Shown here: positions 57,291 through 64,000 of the stretch, piece by piece | Layout of the letters: each line of letters opens with the position of its first letter | Numbering within the stretch: the first letter of the stretch is position 1 | Assembly: GCA_944390725.1 (NCBI GenBank) | Contig: CALXQU010000004.1 | Coordinates: forward strand, 101,998-165,997 | Length of the DNA: 64,000 nt | Origin: an uncultured Spirochaetaceae bacterium | Lineage (GTDB): Bacteria > Spirochaetota > Spirochaetia > Sphaerochaetales > Sphaerochaetaceae | Direction of reading: 5' to 3' | Position numbers and translations under genes: made by a program | Notes under the pieces: model-generated | Told to the model about the DNA's origin: nothing | The model's input: only the letters and a program-made list of their open reading frames with translations | The model's database searches: none

Positions 57291-59020
57291 CAGAGCATCC
57301 CTCCCTTCATCTGCGATTCATATATCTCCCTGTAGATCGGGCTTGACTCCAGCAGCTGGCTATGGGTACCGATGTCTGCGATCCTGCCGCCATCGAGTAT
57401 CACGATCCTGTCGGCATGCATCACGGTGGAGATACGCTGCGCGATGTATATCTTCGTCATGCCTTCCAGCCTCTGCAGCTCCCTGCGGATACAAAGCTCC
57501 GTAGCCGTATCCACGGCACTGGCTGAATCATCGAGGATAAGCACCTTCGGCTTCTTGAGCAGCGCCCTGGCTATGCAGAGCCTCTGCTTCTGTCCTCCGG
57601 ATACGTTGACGCCGCCCTGGCCGAGATCGGTATCGAGCCCGGCAGGGAATCTCCGCAGGAACTCCTCCGCACCGGCAATCCTGCAGGCCTGCCATATCTC
57701 CTCGTCGCTGGCATCGGCATCGCCCCAGCGGAGGTTATCGCGCACGGTGCCGCTGAAGAGGAGATTCTTCTGCAGTATCATGGCAACGGCATCGCGCAGC
57801 GAATGGAGGCTGTAGTCACGCACATCCACTCCCCCGACGAGGACCGCGCCATCGGAGACATCATAGAGCCTGTCGATCAGCTGGACCATGGTGGACTTGC
57901 CGCTACCGGTACCGCCGATAATGCCTATGGTCTCCCCTGCCCTGATCGACAGCGTTATATCCTCGAGGGTATCCGCCTCGGCCTCCTGCGAATACCTGAA
58001 CGTGACAAGCCTGAATTCCACGCTTCCATCCGCGATCGTGCGCACGGGATCATCCTTCTCCTGCAGCACAGGCACCTCATCGAGTATCTCGCATATCCTA
58101 TGCGCGGAAGCGAGGCTGCGGGTGAGGAGGAGGAAGACATTGGAGAGCATCATCATCGAATTGAGAACCTGCATCACATATGTCAGGAATCCGGTGAGCT
58201 CACCGAACTGCAGGGTGCCTTCGATCACCATCGAGCCGCCGAAGTACATCAGCAGCAGGATGCAGAGGTACATCGAAGCCTGGAAGAACGGCAGGTTGAT
58301 GACGGCGGCGCTGTTGGTATCGCTGCCGGCCTTGCGCAGCCTGGCGTTCACTTCACCGAACCTGCGCTCCTCATATCCTTCCCTGACGAAGGCCTTGACC
58401 GTCCTTATCGCACGGAGATCCTCCTCGACCACCCCGTTCAGGCCGTCGACCGTCTTCTGCAGGACCTTGTACATAGGCGCGACGCGGCGCACGATGGCAA
58501 AGAGGCCAATGCCCAGCAGAGGCGTGATGATGACGAATATGATGGCAAGCTCCGCATTCATCGAGAAGGAGAAGAAGATGCCGAGCAGCAGCATTATCGG
58601 GGACCTGACAAGGGGCCTGAAGCCATTGTTGATGGCATTCTGCATCACCGTGATATCGCCGGTGAGCCTCGTGACTATCGATGATGTCTCGAACTTATCT
58701 ATATTCGGGAAGGCGTATTCCTGTATCCGGCTATACTCCGCCTGCCTGATCCTTGCGCCCCAGCCATAGGCAGCGCGTGCGGCGAAGCGGGCATATGCGA
58801 GCCCTGTCGCAAGGGCGAGAAGTGCGCAGAAGGCCATCTGCGCACCCTTGGCAACCATGAAGCCGGCATCGCCTGCGGCAACGCCTTCATCGATGAGGTC
58901 AGCCATCATCGAGGGGATGATCAGCTCGAAGCTCGTCTCGATGAAGACAAGCAACCACGCTATCGCCAGGTCTTTCCTGTAGGGGCCTAGATAGGAGAGG
59001 AGGCGCTTCAGGTCATCCAT
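57290..59020 (-). CDS. ABC exporter half-transporter (first subunit)
   Basis: A 576-residue partner subunit. Six helices precede a nucleotide-binding domain with Walker A G-G-T-G-S-G-K-S-T, Q loop I-L-Q-K-N-L-L-F, signature V-S-G-G-Q-K-Q and Walker B V-L-I-L-D-D-S-A-S-A-V-D. The usual catalytic Glu after Walker B is Asp here, and the H-loop histidine is replaced (I-A-Q-R-I-S). This is the degenerate half typical of heterodimeric exporters. It overlaps the MarR gene by 8 bp. Drug or peptide export is inferred from the family and the regulator. Confidence 0.94.
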   Translation of the reverse strand: MDDLKRLLSYLGPYRKDLAIAWLLVFIETSFELIIPSMMADLIDEGVAAGDAGFMVAKGAQMAFCALLALATGLAYARFAARAAYGWGARIRQAEYSRIQEYAFPNIDKFETSSIVTRLTGDITVMQNAINNGFRPLVRSPIMLLLGIFFSFSMNAELAIIFVIITPLLGIGLFAIVRRVAPMYKVLQKTVDGLNGVVEEDLRAIRTVKAFVREGYEERRFGEVNARLRKAGSDTNSAAVINLPFFQASMYLCILLLMYFGGSMVIEGTLQFGELTGFLTYVMQVLNSMMMLSNVFLLLTRSLASAHRICEILDEVPVLQEKDDPVRTIADGSVEFRLVTFRYSQEAEADTLEDITLSIRAGETIGIIGGTGSGKSTMVQLIDRLYDVSDGAVLVGGVDVRDYSLHSLRDAVAMILQKNLLFSGTVRDNLRWGDADASDEEIWQACRIAGAEEFLRRFPAGLDTDLGQGGVNVSGGQKQRLCIARALLKKPKVLILDDSASAVDTATELCIRRELQRLEGMTKIYIAQRISTVMHADRIVILDGGRIADIGTHSQLLESSPIYREIYESQMKGGML

Positions 59021-59441
59021 TCCCGGCTCCCGCGAAATTGGCTATTATCCTCCGCAGATAGCCCTTCAGCATCTCGGCCTCCTCCGCGGAAAAGCCTGCG
59101 AGGATTATCGATTCCACATCGGAGCATCTCCTCCGCCATATGAGTGCGGCTTCCCTGCCCTTCTCCGTAAGCGCAAGCCTGTTGGCCCGGCGGCATGAGG
59201 CGTCCTCCGTCCTGGTGAGGAAGCCATTCTGCCTGAGCGTCTCCGTCATGCGGGATACCGCGGCGGGATCCGTCTGGAAATACGATGCGATATCATTCTG
59301 TGAGCTTTCCCCGAAATCGAGGAGATACGTGAGGATCTTCGGCTGTCCGCGGCCGAGCCCCAGCTCCTCCCGCACGGGCTGGAGGATGTTGTTCTGGCCA
59401 TGGAACGCCCTGAAGAGGAGCTGATGAAGAGATAGCTGCAT
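59013..59441 (-). CDS. MarR family transcriptional regulator
   Basis: A 142-residue winged-helix repressor: S-S-Q-N-D-I-A-S-Y-F-Q-T-D-P-A-A-V-S-R-M-T-E-T-L (recognition helix) and the wing R-R-A-N-R-L-A-L-T-E-K-G-R. First gene of the exporter operon and overlapping it, as in autoregulated multidrug units. The ATG 5 nt after TGGAG is preferred over a GTG two codons upstream. Two exact 12-bp operator-like sites lie immediately upstream. Confidence 0.93.
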   Translation of the reverse strand: MQLSLHQLLFRAFHGQNNILQPVREELGLGRGQPKILTYLLDFGESSQNDIASYFQTDPAAVSRMTETLRQNGFLTRTEDASCRRANRLALTEKGREAALIWRRRCSDVESIILAGFSAEEAEMLKGYLRRIIANFAGAGNG

Positions 59442-59451
59442 ATGCACTCCA

Positions 59452-59478
59452 TTGATATGTCAATTGTTGATATGTCAA
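59452..59478 (-). promoter_or_regulatory. Twin MarR-type operator
   Basis: Two exact copies of TTGATATGTCAA (59452-59463 and 59467-59478), each an imperfect palindrome with TTGA/TCAA arms, separated by 3 bp. They also contain TTGACA on the minus strand, so repressor binding would cover the promoter of the marR-exporter unit. Confidence 0.75.
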
Positions 59479-59539
59479 TAATAATACGGGCCTGAAGCCA
59501 TGTCCATATGGAATCGCGTCCCATCACCGGCTGGCATGA

Positions 59540-59568
59540 TTGTATGAAACCGGCAAAGCGAATATCAT
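59540..59568 (+). promoter_or_regulatory. Promoter of the ion transporter gene
   Basis: TTGTAT (59540-59545), 17 bp, TATCAT (59563-59568), then 12 nt to the ATG, leaving a leader of about five bases. Confidence 0.45.
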
Positions 59569-59580
59569 CATCGGTCGGGT

Positions 59581-60699
59581 ATGATCGGGTTCATAAAGAG
59601 GGAGATAGTCTTCGTAATCGCGGCAGCGGCTGCTGCCATATCGGCATTCTTCAATCCGCCATCCGCTGCATGGATCGAGGCGATTGACTTCAGGACGCTG
59701 GCCCTGCTCTTCTCGCTGATGGGGATATCGGAGGGGCTCAAGGCATCGGGATTCTTCGATGCGATAGCCGGGATGATGATGAGGAAGGCCGCAAGCACGG
59801 AGATACTCTCGTTCCTGCTTATCGCAATCGTATTCATCTCCTCCATGTTCTTCACGAACGATGTATCCCTGCTTATGTTCGTCCCCTTCACGATGATGCT
59901 TCTCGATAAGGCAGGCGTGGATGAGCGCTATATGATATCCGTGATAGTGCTGGAGACGATAAGCGCCAACCTGGGATCGATGGCTACGCCCGTCGGCAAC
60001 CCGCAGAACCTCTATATCTGCTCCTTCTTCGATGTCGGCGCTGCCGATTTCTTCTCTGCCATCCTTCCCTATTCAGCCATCTCCGCCGTGGCGATAGCCG
60101 TCCTTGCCAAGGCAATGCTGTCCAAAGGCCGGGAGATGGACAGGGAGCAGAAGGAAGTGAGGAAGATGGACAGGGAACGGAGCGCTATATACCTCGGCTT
60201 CCTCTTCGTGGCGATGCTCTCGGTCTTCGGTGTGATAAGCTGGAAACTGCTCTTCATAGCCGAGCTGGCAATGCTGATGATGGTGGACAGAAGCATATTC
60301 AGGCGCATCGACTACATACTCCTGCTGACCTTCGTATCATTCTTCATATTCAGCGAGAATATCAGGAACATAGAAGGCGTCAGGCAGCTGATCAGCGGCC
60401 CGATGCTCAGCCATCCTGTGGCGGTTTCCGCCCTGGTATCGCAGGTAATCAGCAACGTTCCTGCCGCCATCCTCCTCTCTCCATTCGCCGATGGCTTCAG
60501 GGGAGTGCTTATCGGGACCGATATCGGCGGGCTGGGGACGCCGATTGCCTCGCTTGCGTCGCTGATCTCGCTCAAGTTCTACTTCAGGCGCCAGAAAGGC
60601 AGCAAGGGACGGTACATGGCCGTATTCACCGCCCTGAATATACTCCTGCTTGCGCTGCTTGCCTTCTTCGCGGCGATTCCCGGATGGATCCTGCGCTGA
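59581..60699 (+). CDS. ArsB/CitM/NhaD-type ion transporter
   Basis: A 372-residue inner-membrane protein with about ten hydrophobic segments, in the ion transporter superfamily that contains ArsB, CitM and SLC13 carriers. Seen motifs: F-F-T-N-D-V-S-L-L-M-F-V-P-F near residue 82 (the conserved N-D), S-A-N-L-G-S-M-A-T-P-V-G-N-P-Q-N, and in the second half S-Q-V-I-S-N-V-P-A-A-I-L-L. These match the two helix-hairpin repeats. Substrate (an anion, citrate or Na+/H+) cannot be decided. No ribosome site precedes the start. Confidence 0.85.
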   Translation: MIGFIKREIVFVIAAAAAAISAFFNPPSAAWIEAIDFRTLALLFSLMGISEGLKASGFFDAIAGMMMRKAASTEILSFLLIAIVFISSMFFTNDVSLLMFVPFTMMLLDKAGVDERYMISVIVLETISANLGSMATPVGNPQNLYICSFFDVGAADFFSAILPYSAISAVAIAVLAKAMLSKGREMDREQKEVRKMDRERSAIYLGFLFVAMLSVFGVISWKLLFIAELAMLMMVDRSIFRRIDYILLLTFVSFFIFSENIRNIEGVRQLISGPMLSHPVAVSALVSQVISNVPAAILLSPFADGFRGVLIGTDIGGLGTPIASLASLISLKFYFRRQKGSKGRYMAVFTALNILLLALLAFFAAIPGWILR

Positions 60700-60731
60700 G
60701 ATGCCATGCATACCGTAGCATGGGACGATAA

Positions 60732-61628
60732 TCAGGCATTGCCCCACCACTGCGGCACCAGGGACTTCAGCGCTATCACCCTCCTGCTTGCATAATCCTG
60801 CAGTATCTCCGCATCGCCGCAGCCAAGCTGCATCAGCAGCTCCTGGCACGAGCCGCAGGGAATGCCGAGGCTTCCATCAGGCATTATGACCGCCATCCTG
60901 GCAACCCTGCTATCCCCTGCCGTGACCATGCTCCCTATGGCATTGCGTTCCGCGCACATACCCAGCGAGCAGGCAGTATCAAGGCATACCCCGCTGTATA
61001 TCCTGCCGCTCTCGGAGATCACGGATGCGGCAACGGACCCGGCTTCGACATAGCGTGAGACCATACGGCAGCCCTGGGCCATCCTGGCCGATAGGTAGAG
61101 CCGGTCCCAGGAATCATCATATTCCGCCAGCGCCTTGGCCTCCATGCGCTTGACATAGGCATCCTTGCCATCGCAGTATCCCCCGATGTCATAAGGGAAC
61201 TTCCTGGCAAGCTCCTTCTTCAGCGCACCGTATTCCTCCCGTGCATCCTCATGCCTTGCCATATATTCCCTGAACGCGATATGGCGGATTATGCTGCTAT
61301 AATCGTCGCCTCGGAAGATATGGATCTGATGGGTCCTCTCATCCCCGCCTTTCCTGAGATAGCGGCGCCCGGCTATACCGTATTCGCCGAGCCATTGATA
61401 GCCGGCAGCTGCGAATGCATCACGCTTCCCATCAATAAGGCCCAGGTCCTTAACCGCAGCCATGATATCTATCACGGGCTTGGCGGCAAGTCCGTGGACA
61501 GCCGTGCTGCCGATATGGTAGACAGCGAGGCAGCAATCCCCGAGTATATCCTCCACTATCCCCTTCTCTTTCCTGAACAAGGCAGGCCAGGCAGGGTCAT
61601 ATCCAGCAACCGTGACATGCTGCGGCAT
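60732..61628 (-). CDS. GrpB nucleotidyltransferase-like domain fused to cytidine deaminase-like domain
   Basis: A 298-residue two-domain protein. Residues about 1-175 are a GrpB (UPF0157) domain of the nucleotidyltransferase fold (D-P-A-W-P-A-L-F-R-K-E, H-I-G-S-T-A-V-H-G-L-A-A-K-P-V-I-D-I). Residues about 185-298 are a cytidine deaminase-like domain with zinc ligands in M-C-A-E-R-N-A (Cys and catalytic Glu) and P-C-G-S-C-Q-E. Substrates are unknown; the deaminase part suggests a nucleoside or modified-nucleoside role. The start is the ATG after GGAGGAAG; a longer reading is not needed by either domain. Divergent from the redox protein gene. Confidence 0.88.
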   Translation of the reverse strand: MPQHVTVAGYDPAWPALFRKEKGIVEDILGDCCLAVYHIGSTAVHGLAAKPVIDIMAAVKDLGLIDGKRDAFAAAGYQWLGEYGIAGRRYLRKGGDERTHQIHIFRGDDYSSIIRHIAFREYMARHEDAREEYGALKKELARKFPYDIGGYCDGKDAYVKRMEAKALAEYDDSWDRLYLSARMAQGCRMVSRYVEAGSVAASVISESGRIYSGVCLDTACSLGMCAERNAIGSMVTAGDSRVARMAVIMPDGSLGIPCGSCQELLMQLGCGDAEILQDYASRRVIALKSLVPQWWGNA

Positions 61629-61683
61629 ACATCTTCCTCCCCGCACAGGATAGCAGAACGCGATATATGTGGATACCATACTC

Positions 61684-61692
61684 TGCTATAAT
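61684..61692 (+). promoter_or_regulatory. Extended -10 promoter of the redox Cys protein gene
   Basis: TGCTATAAT (61684-61692), 18 nt before the preferred start; this unit does keep an AGGGGG ribosome site. Confidence 0.55.
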
Positions 61693-61710
61693 CGTCAGAG
61701 GGGGATGGCC

Positions 61711-62136
61711 ATGGATGCCGAAGGGTACATCAGGGAGACAGTGCACAGGCTATACTACGGATATGATATCAACTGCGCCTGCACGACGCTGATATGCCTT
61801 TCGCATCTGCTGTCGATGCCGGTCCCGGAAGAGGTCCTCCAGTGTGCCGCAGGCATGCACGGAGCCGGTGGCTACAGGGCACAGTGCGGCCTGGTCGAGG
61901 GCAGCCTTATGGCAATAGGGCTCTACGGAACCAGCAAAGGACATGACCGCGGGTGGATAAGCCAGGCATGCTACGGCTTCGCGGAGAGCTTCGAGAAGGA
62001 ATTCTCCTCCCTCAGATGCAGGGAGCTGCGTCCCGGAGGATTTTCCGCCAGCGACCCGCCCCATCTCTGCGAGGATCTCACCTGCCGGGCAATTGCCTTC
62101 AGCTACCGCTATATCATCGGCATATCCAGCAGATGA
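61711..62136 (+). CDS. C_GCAxxG_C_C family redox protein
   Basis: A 141-residue Cys-rich protein of the 'putative redox-active' C_GCAxxG_C_C family; biochemical role unknown. The signature appears as N-C-A-C-T-T-L early, G-Y-R-A-Q-C-G-L-V-E-G-S-L-M-A-I-G in the middle and L-R-C-R-E-L plus L-C-E-D-L-T-C at the C-terminus. About nine cysteines suggest cluster or disulfide chemistry. The start is the ATG six nt after AGGGGG; an ATG two codons earlier is too close to it. Downstream gap of 77 nt before the exonuclease gene. Confidence 0.83.
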   Translation: MDAEGYIRETVHRLYYGYDINCACTTLICLSHLLSMPVPEEVLQCAAGMHGAGGYRAQCGLVEGSLMAIGLYGTSKGHDRGWISQACYGFAESFEKEFSSLRCRELRPGGFSASDPPHLCEDLTCRAIAFSYRYIIGISSR

Positions 62137-62173
62137 TACGTTCCGGAGGCAAGATTCCTTGACGCTGCGCTGA

Positions 62174-62202
62174 TGGACTGCGGCGCATCATCCTGATAGA
62201 AT
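62174..62202 (+). promoter_or_regulatory. Promoter of the exonuclease gene
   Basis: TGGACT (62174-62179), 17 bp, TAGAAT (62197-62202), then 11 nt to the ATG: a leader of only about four bases. Confidence 0.5.
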
Positions 62203-62213
62203 TCCCTTCCTGA

Positions 62214-62795
62214 ATGGATTACTGTGCAATAGACTTCGAGACAGCTTCGAAATGGCCTGAGAGCGCATGCTCTATCGGCCTTGTAAGGATGGATGGCGAC
62301 GGGAAGGTCCTCGACCGCTTCTATTCCCTCATCTGCCCGAAGGAACCAAGCTTCGACCCATTCTGCACAGCCGTGCACCATCTGGAGCCTGCCGATATCC
62401 TCTCAGCTCCGACGATTGCCGAGATAGCGGATGATATAAAGGCCTTCATCGGCAGCACCCCGCTCGTCGCCCATAATGCGCAGTTCGACATCAAGGTGAT
62501 GAACGCATCCCTTGCATCCTGGGGAATCGAATCAGTCAGGAACCCATATTTCTGCACGCTCTCGCTGGCACGCAAGGTAATGCGCGGAGAGCCTTCATAC
62601 AGGCTTACCGCGCTGGCAGCGCATTTCGGCTGGGAATATGATGCGCACAACGCCCTGGCCGACAGCGAGATATGCGGCAGGCTCTTCAAGGAGCTCTGCG
62701 GGGATGCGCTGCTCGACGATGAGGCTGCAGCGCATTTCTTCCACCATATCTACAGGGAGCGCAAGGGCCGTTATCCGCGCATCCCTCAGGCCTGA
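62214..62795 (+). CDS. DnaQ-like 3'-5' exonuclease
   Basis: A 193-residue DEDDh exonuclease, similar to the proofreading epsilon subunit or RNase T. All three motifs are seen: I-D-F-E-T-A (Exo I), H-N-A-Q-F-D (Exo II) and the C-terminal H-N-A-L-A-D-S-E (Exo III with the general-base His). It is a stand-alone protein with a short extra C-terminus (F-F-H-H-I-Y-R-E-R-K-G-R). It may process RNA or repair DNA. The gene ends in a 10-bp palindromic stop overlap with the PAP2 gene. Confidence 0.9.
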   Translation: MDYCAIDFETASKWPESACSIGLVRMDGDGKVLDRFYSLICPKEPSFDPFCTAVHHLEPADILSAPTIAEIADDIKAFIGSTPLVAHNAQFDIKVMNASLASWGIESVRNPYFCTLSLARKVMRGEPSYRLTALAAHFGWEYDAHNALADSEICGRLFKELCGDALLDDEAAAHFFHHIYRERKGRYPRIPQA

Positions 62796-63682
62796 GCCAT
62801 CAGGCGCAGCCTCACGGCGATAAGCGGATAGAGGAATGATACCCAGAATCCAGCCATGAACATCAGGACCGCGCTGCTGACAGCATGCGGGAACGGGATG
62901 AAGCCGAGGAGGATGATGACAGCGGCAAGGCCGATGATACCGACTGCCACGGAAAGGACCTTCCTGCCGATTCTCCCTTCATTCGAGAAACGTACGCACG
63001 AGCTCTCAAGCGCGAAGCCGAGCATCGCGCCTCCGGCGATTGCGGTGTTGCCGGCAAGGTCGCTGAATGCCATATGGTCCGCCCTGCCTGAGACAAGAAG
63101 CGCCGTGCATACTGCCGATACGGCAGAAGCCGCTATGCCATATATCATCGTGTACTTCCTGTATGAGGACACGCTGCTCGTGATATCCCCGGAAATCCTT
63201 GCGAACATGAGGCTCGAGGCAAGTCCGATGATGGTGCCGCAGACCACATCCATGGGCCAGTGCACGCCAAGATACAGCCTGGAGATGGGAATCATGATTA
63301 TCAGGATGATTGCCGCAGCCAGCATGGCCCTGCTGCGGAACGCAAGGCAGAGCGCGGAATAGAAGGATGATGAGAGCGTGGAATGGCCGGAAGGGAATGA
63401 ATAACCTGTCGCTGTCGCCACGCGCTCCCCGCTGATAAGCTCCGGATATGCCTGGAACGGCCTCGGATAGCGCACGATGGCCTTGACTGCCTGTGTCGTT
63501 ATAAGCGCCGTCAGCAGCGAGGCCGTAATCGTGAAGCCCTTCCTCTTATCGATACACCAGTAGACTATGGTGATGATGATAAGAGGCACGGCAATCTCGC
63601 CGAAGAACGAGAACATATTCATCAGGACATCGAGGAAGGAGTTCCTTATCGACTGGAAGAACAGCATTATATCCAACTGCAT
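62786..63682 (-). CDS. PAP2-family membrane phosphatase
   Basis: A 298-residue integral membrane phosphatase, probably acting on undecaprenyl pyrophosphate, phosphatidic acid or phosphatidylglycerol phosphate. The three catalytic motifs are intact: K-A-I-V-R-Y-P-R-P (K-x6-R-P), P-S-G-H-S-T and S-R-L-Y-L-G-V-H-W-P-M-D. Four hydrophobic segments form the core and about 120 more residues (four additional segments) extend the C-terminus beyond the minimal family. An extended -10 box TGCTATCAT ends 6 nt before the ATG, with no ribosome site. Confidence 0.92.
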   Translation of the reverse strand: MQLDIMLFFQSIRNSFLDVLMNMFSFFGEIAVPLIIITIVYWCIDKRKGFTITASLLTALITTQAVKAIVRYPRPFQAYPELISGERVATATGYSFPSGHSTLSSSFYSALCLAFRSRAMLAAAIILIIMIPISRLYLGVHWPMDVVCGTIIGLASSLMFARISGDITSSVSSYRKYTMIYGIAASAVSAVCTALLVSGRADHMAFSDLAGNTAIAGGAMLGFALESSCVRFSNEGRIGRKVLSVAVGIIGLAAVIILLGFIPFPHAVSSAVLMFMAGFWVSFLYPLIAVRLRLMAQA

Positions 63683-63887
63683 GGCAAGATGATAGCAGAA
63701 AAGGCCTTATGCGGAAATCTTGCTTTCTCCTGCCTTCAGCAGGTCCTGACCTCATTCCTGCCTGCATTTTAAGCTGCAGGCTCATATCAGGGAGATGCAA
63801 ATCCCAGCTACCGCACATGGGAAATATGAATTATCTTATTGACATGCAAGTAAATATAAAATCGCATAATATTTTTCTGCGAAAGTG
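63683..63887. other. Intergenic region before tRNA-Asp
   Basis: About 200 nt, AT-rich at its right end. It holds the PAP2 -10 box and a 7-bp hairpin (GCCTGCA/TGCAGGC, 63760-63781) without a U tract. Nothing else recognised. Confidence 0.6.
63689..63697 (-). promoter_or_regulatory. Extended -10 box of PAP2 gene, leaderless type
   Basis: TGCTATCAT on the minus strand, ending 6 nt before the start codon. Confidence 0.5.
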
Positions 63888-63916
63888 TTGACACACCTTC
63901 CCCTTTCCTGCAAAAT
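63888..63916 (+). promoter_or_regulatory. Promoter of tRNA-Asp
   Basis: Perfect TTGACA (63888-63893), 17 bp, CAAAAT (63911-63916), 12 nt before the tRNA. Confidence 0.75.
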
Positions 63917-63927
63917 AATCCTCGCTT

Positions 63928-64000
63928 GTGGGAGTAGCGAAGCTGGTTATCGCGCTGGCCTGTCACGCCGGAGATCGCGGGTTCGAGCCCCGTCTCTCAC
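63928..64000 (+). tRNA. tRNA-Asp (anticodon GTC), cut by the window edge
   Basis: Acceptor GTGGGAG/CTCTCAC, anticodon stem CTGGC/GCCGG with loop CTGTCAC, T-arm CGGGTTCGAGCCCCG. The window ends at the last acceptor base, so the discriminator base and anything beyond cannot be seen. Confidence 0.93.

Noticed and set aside
57803..58769. Two overlapping long open frames opposite the ABC exporter gene
   Set aside because: Typical antisense shadows with His/Arg/Asp-rich composition; the exporter on the other strand has complete ABC motifs.

Overview
The window is about 64 kb of compact, fairly GC-rich bacterial chromosome with roughly 58 protein genes and three tRNA genes. No rRNA, CRISPR array, prophage or complete insertion sequence was seen. 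The lineage suggested is a diderm, gut-type spirochaete of the Sphaerochaeta/Treponema kind. This is an inference from three things: two transporter binding proteins whose signal peptides end in A-x-G-S-[SK]-E-A without a lipobox cysteine, a patatin/beta-barrel outer-membrane protein, and a pectin-oligosaccharide locus. No phylogenetic marker was compared.

Layout. 1-5 kb: an IS3-like HTH fragment, two large AT-richer lipoprotein genes behind a G15-tract promoter, and a DUF4143 AAA ATPase whose promoter is flanked by copies of one palindromic repeat. 5-12 kb: branched-chain aminotransferase, a YeiH exporter and a BMP/PnrA-type nucleoside ABC importer. 12-20 kb: acetyltransferase, MATE pumps, an orphan acidic protein, an Rpn-type nuclease, a GltD-like flavoprotein and a solitary JetD-like Toprim protein. 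20-24 kb: a TPP-riboswitch thiamine salvage operon (thiD-tenA-thiM-thiE plus a HAD phosphatase). 24-34 kb: methyltransferase, MATE, PlsC fused to a zinc ribbon, GltS-like carrier, TrpR-like repressor, cardiolipin synthase, QueH, a TPR protein and a patatin/beta-barrel protein. 34-37 kb: tRNA-Leu, a YafQ/DinJ toxin-antitoxin pair and a second poly-G lipoprotein. 37-44 kb: household genes (YbaK, nitroreductase, patatin, acyl-CoA synthetase, amidohydrolase, cupin, SGNH hydrolase) and tRNA-Pro. 44-55.5 kb: a pectin locus with a CUT1 importer, GH105, GH28, pectin methylesterase, an SGNH deacetylase-like protein, a TIM-barrel isomerase-like protein and a very large LacI/AraC-type regulator. 55-64 kb: a MarR-controlled heterodimeric ABC exporter, an ion transporter, a GrpB-cytidine deaminase fusion, a redox Cys protein, a DnaQ-like exonuclease, a PAP2 phosphatase and tRNA-Asp.

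How it fits together. The pectin enzymes lack signal peptides, so short pectin fragments appear to be imported by the ABC system and demethylated, deacetylated and cleaved in the cytoplasm. The thiamine genes support salvage of the pyrimidine and thiazole moieties, not synthesis from scratch.

The most unusual signals are regulatory. (1) Two lipoprotein promoters have a long G tract inside the -35/-10 spacer, which fits phase variation. (2) About seventeen transcription units have a -10 hexamer only 6-9 nt before the start codon, which predicts leaderless mRNAs. (3) The DUF4143 ATPase promoter is bracketed by repeat copies, one of which would fold into a perfect hairpin at the very 5' end of the mRNA. 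(4) Convergent genes repeatedly end in shared palindromic stop codons without a visible terminator.
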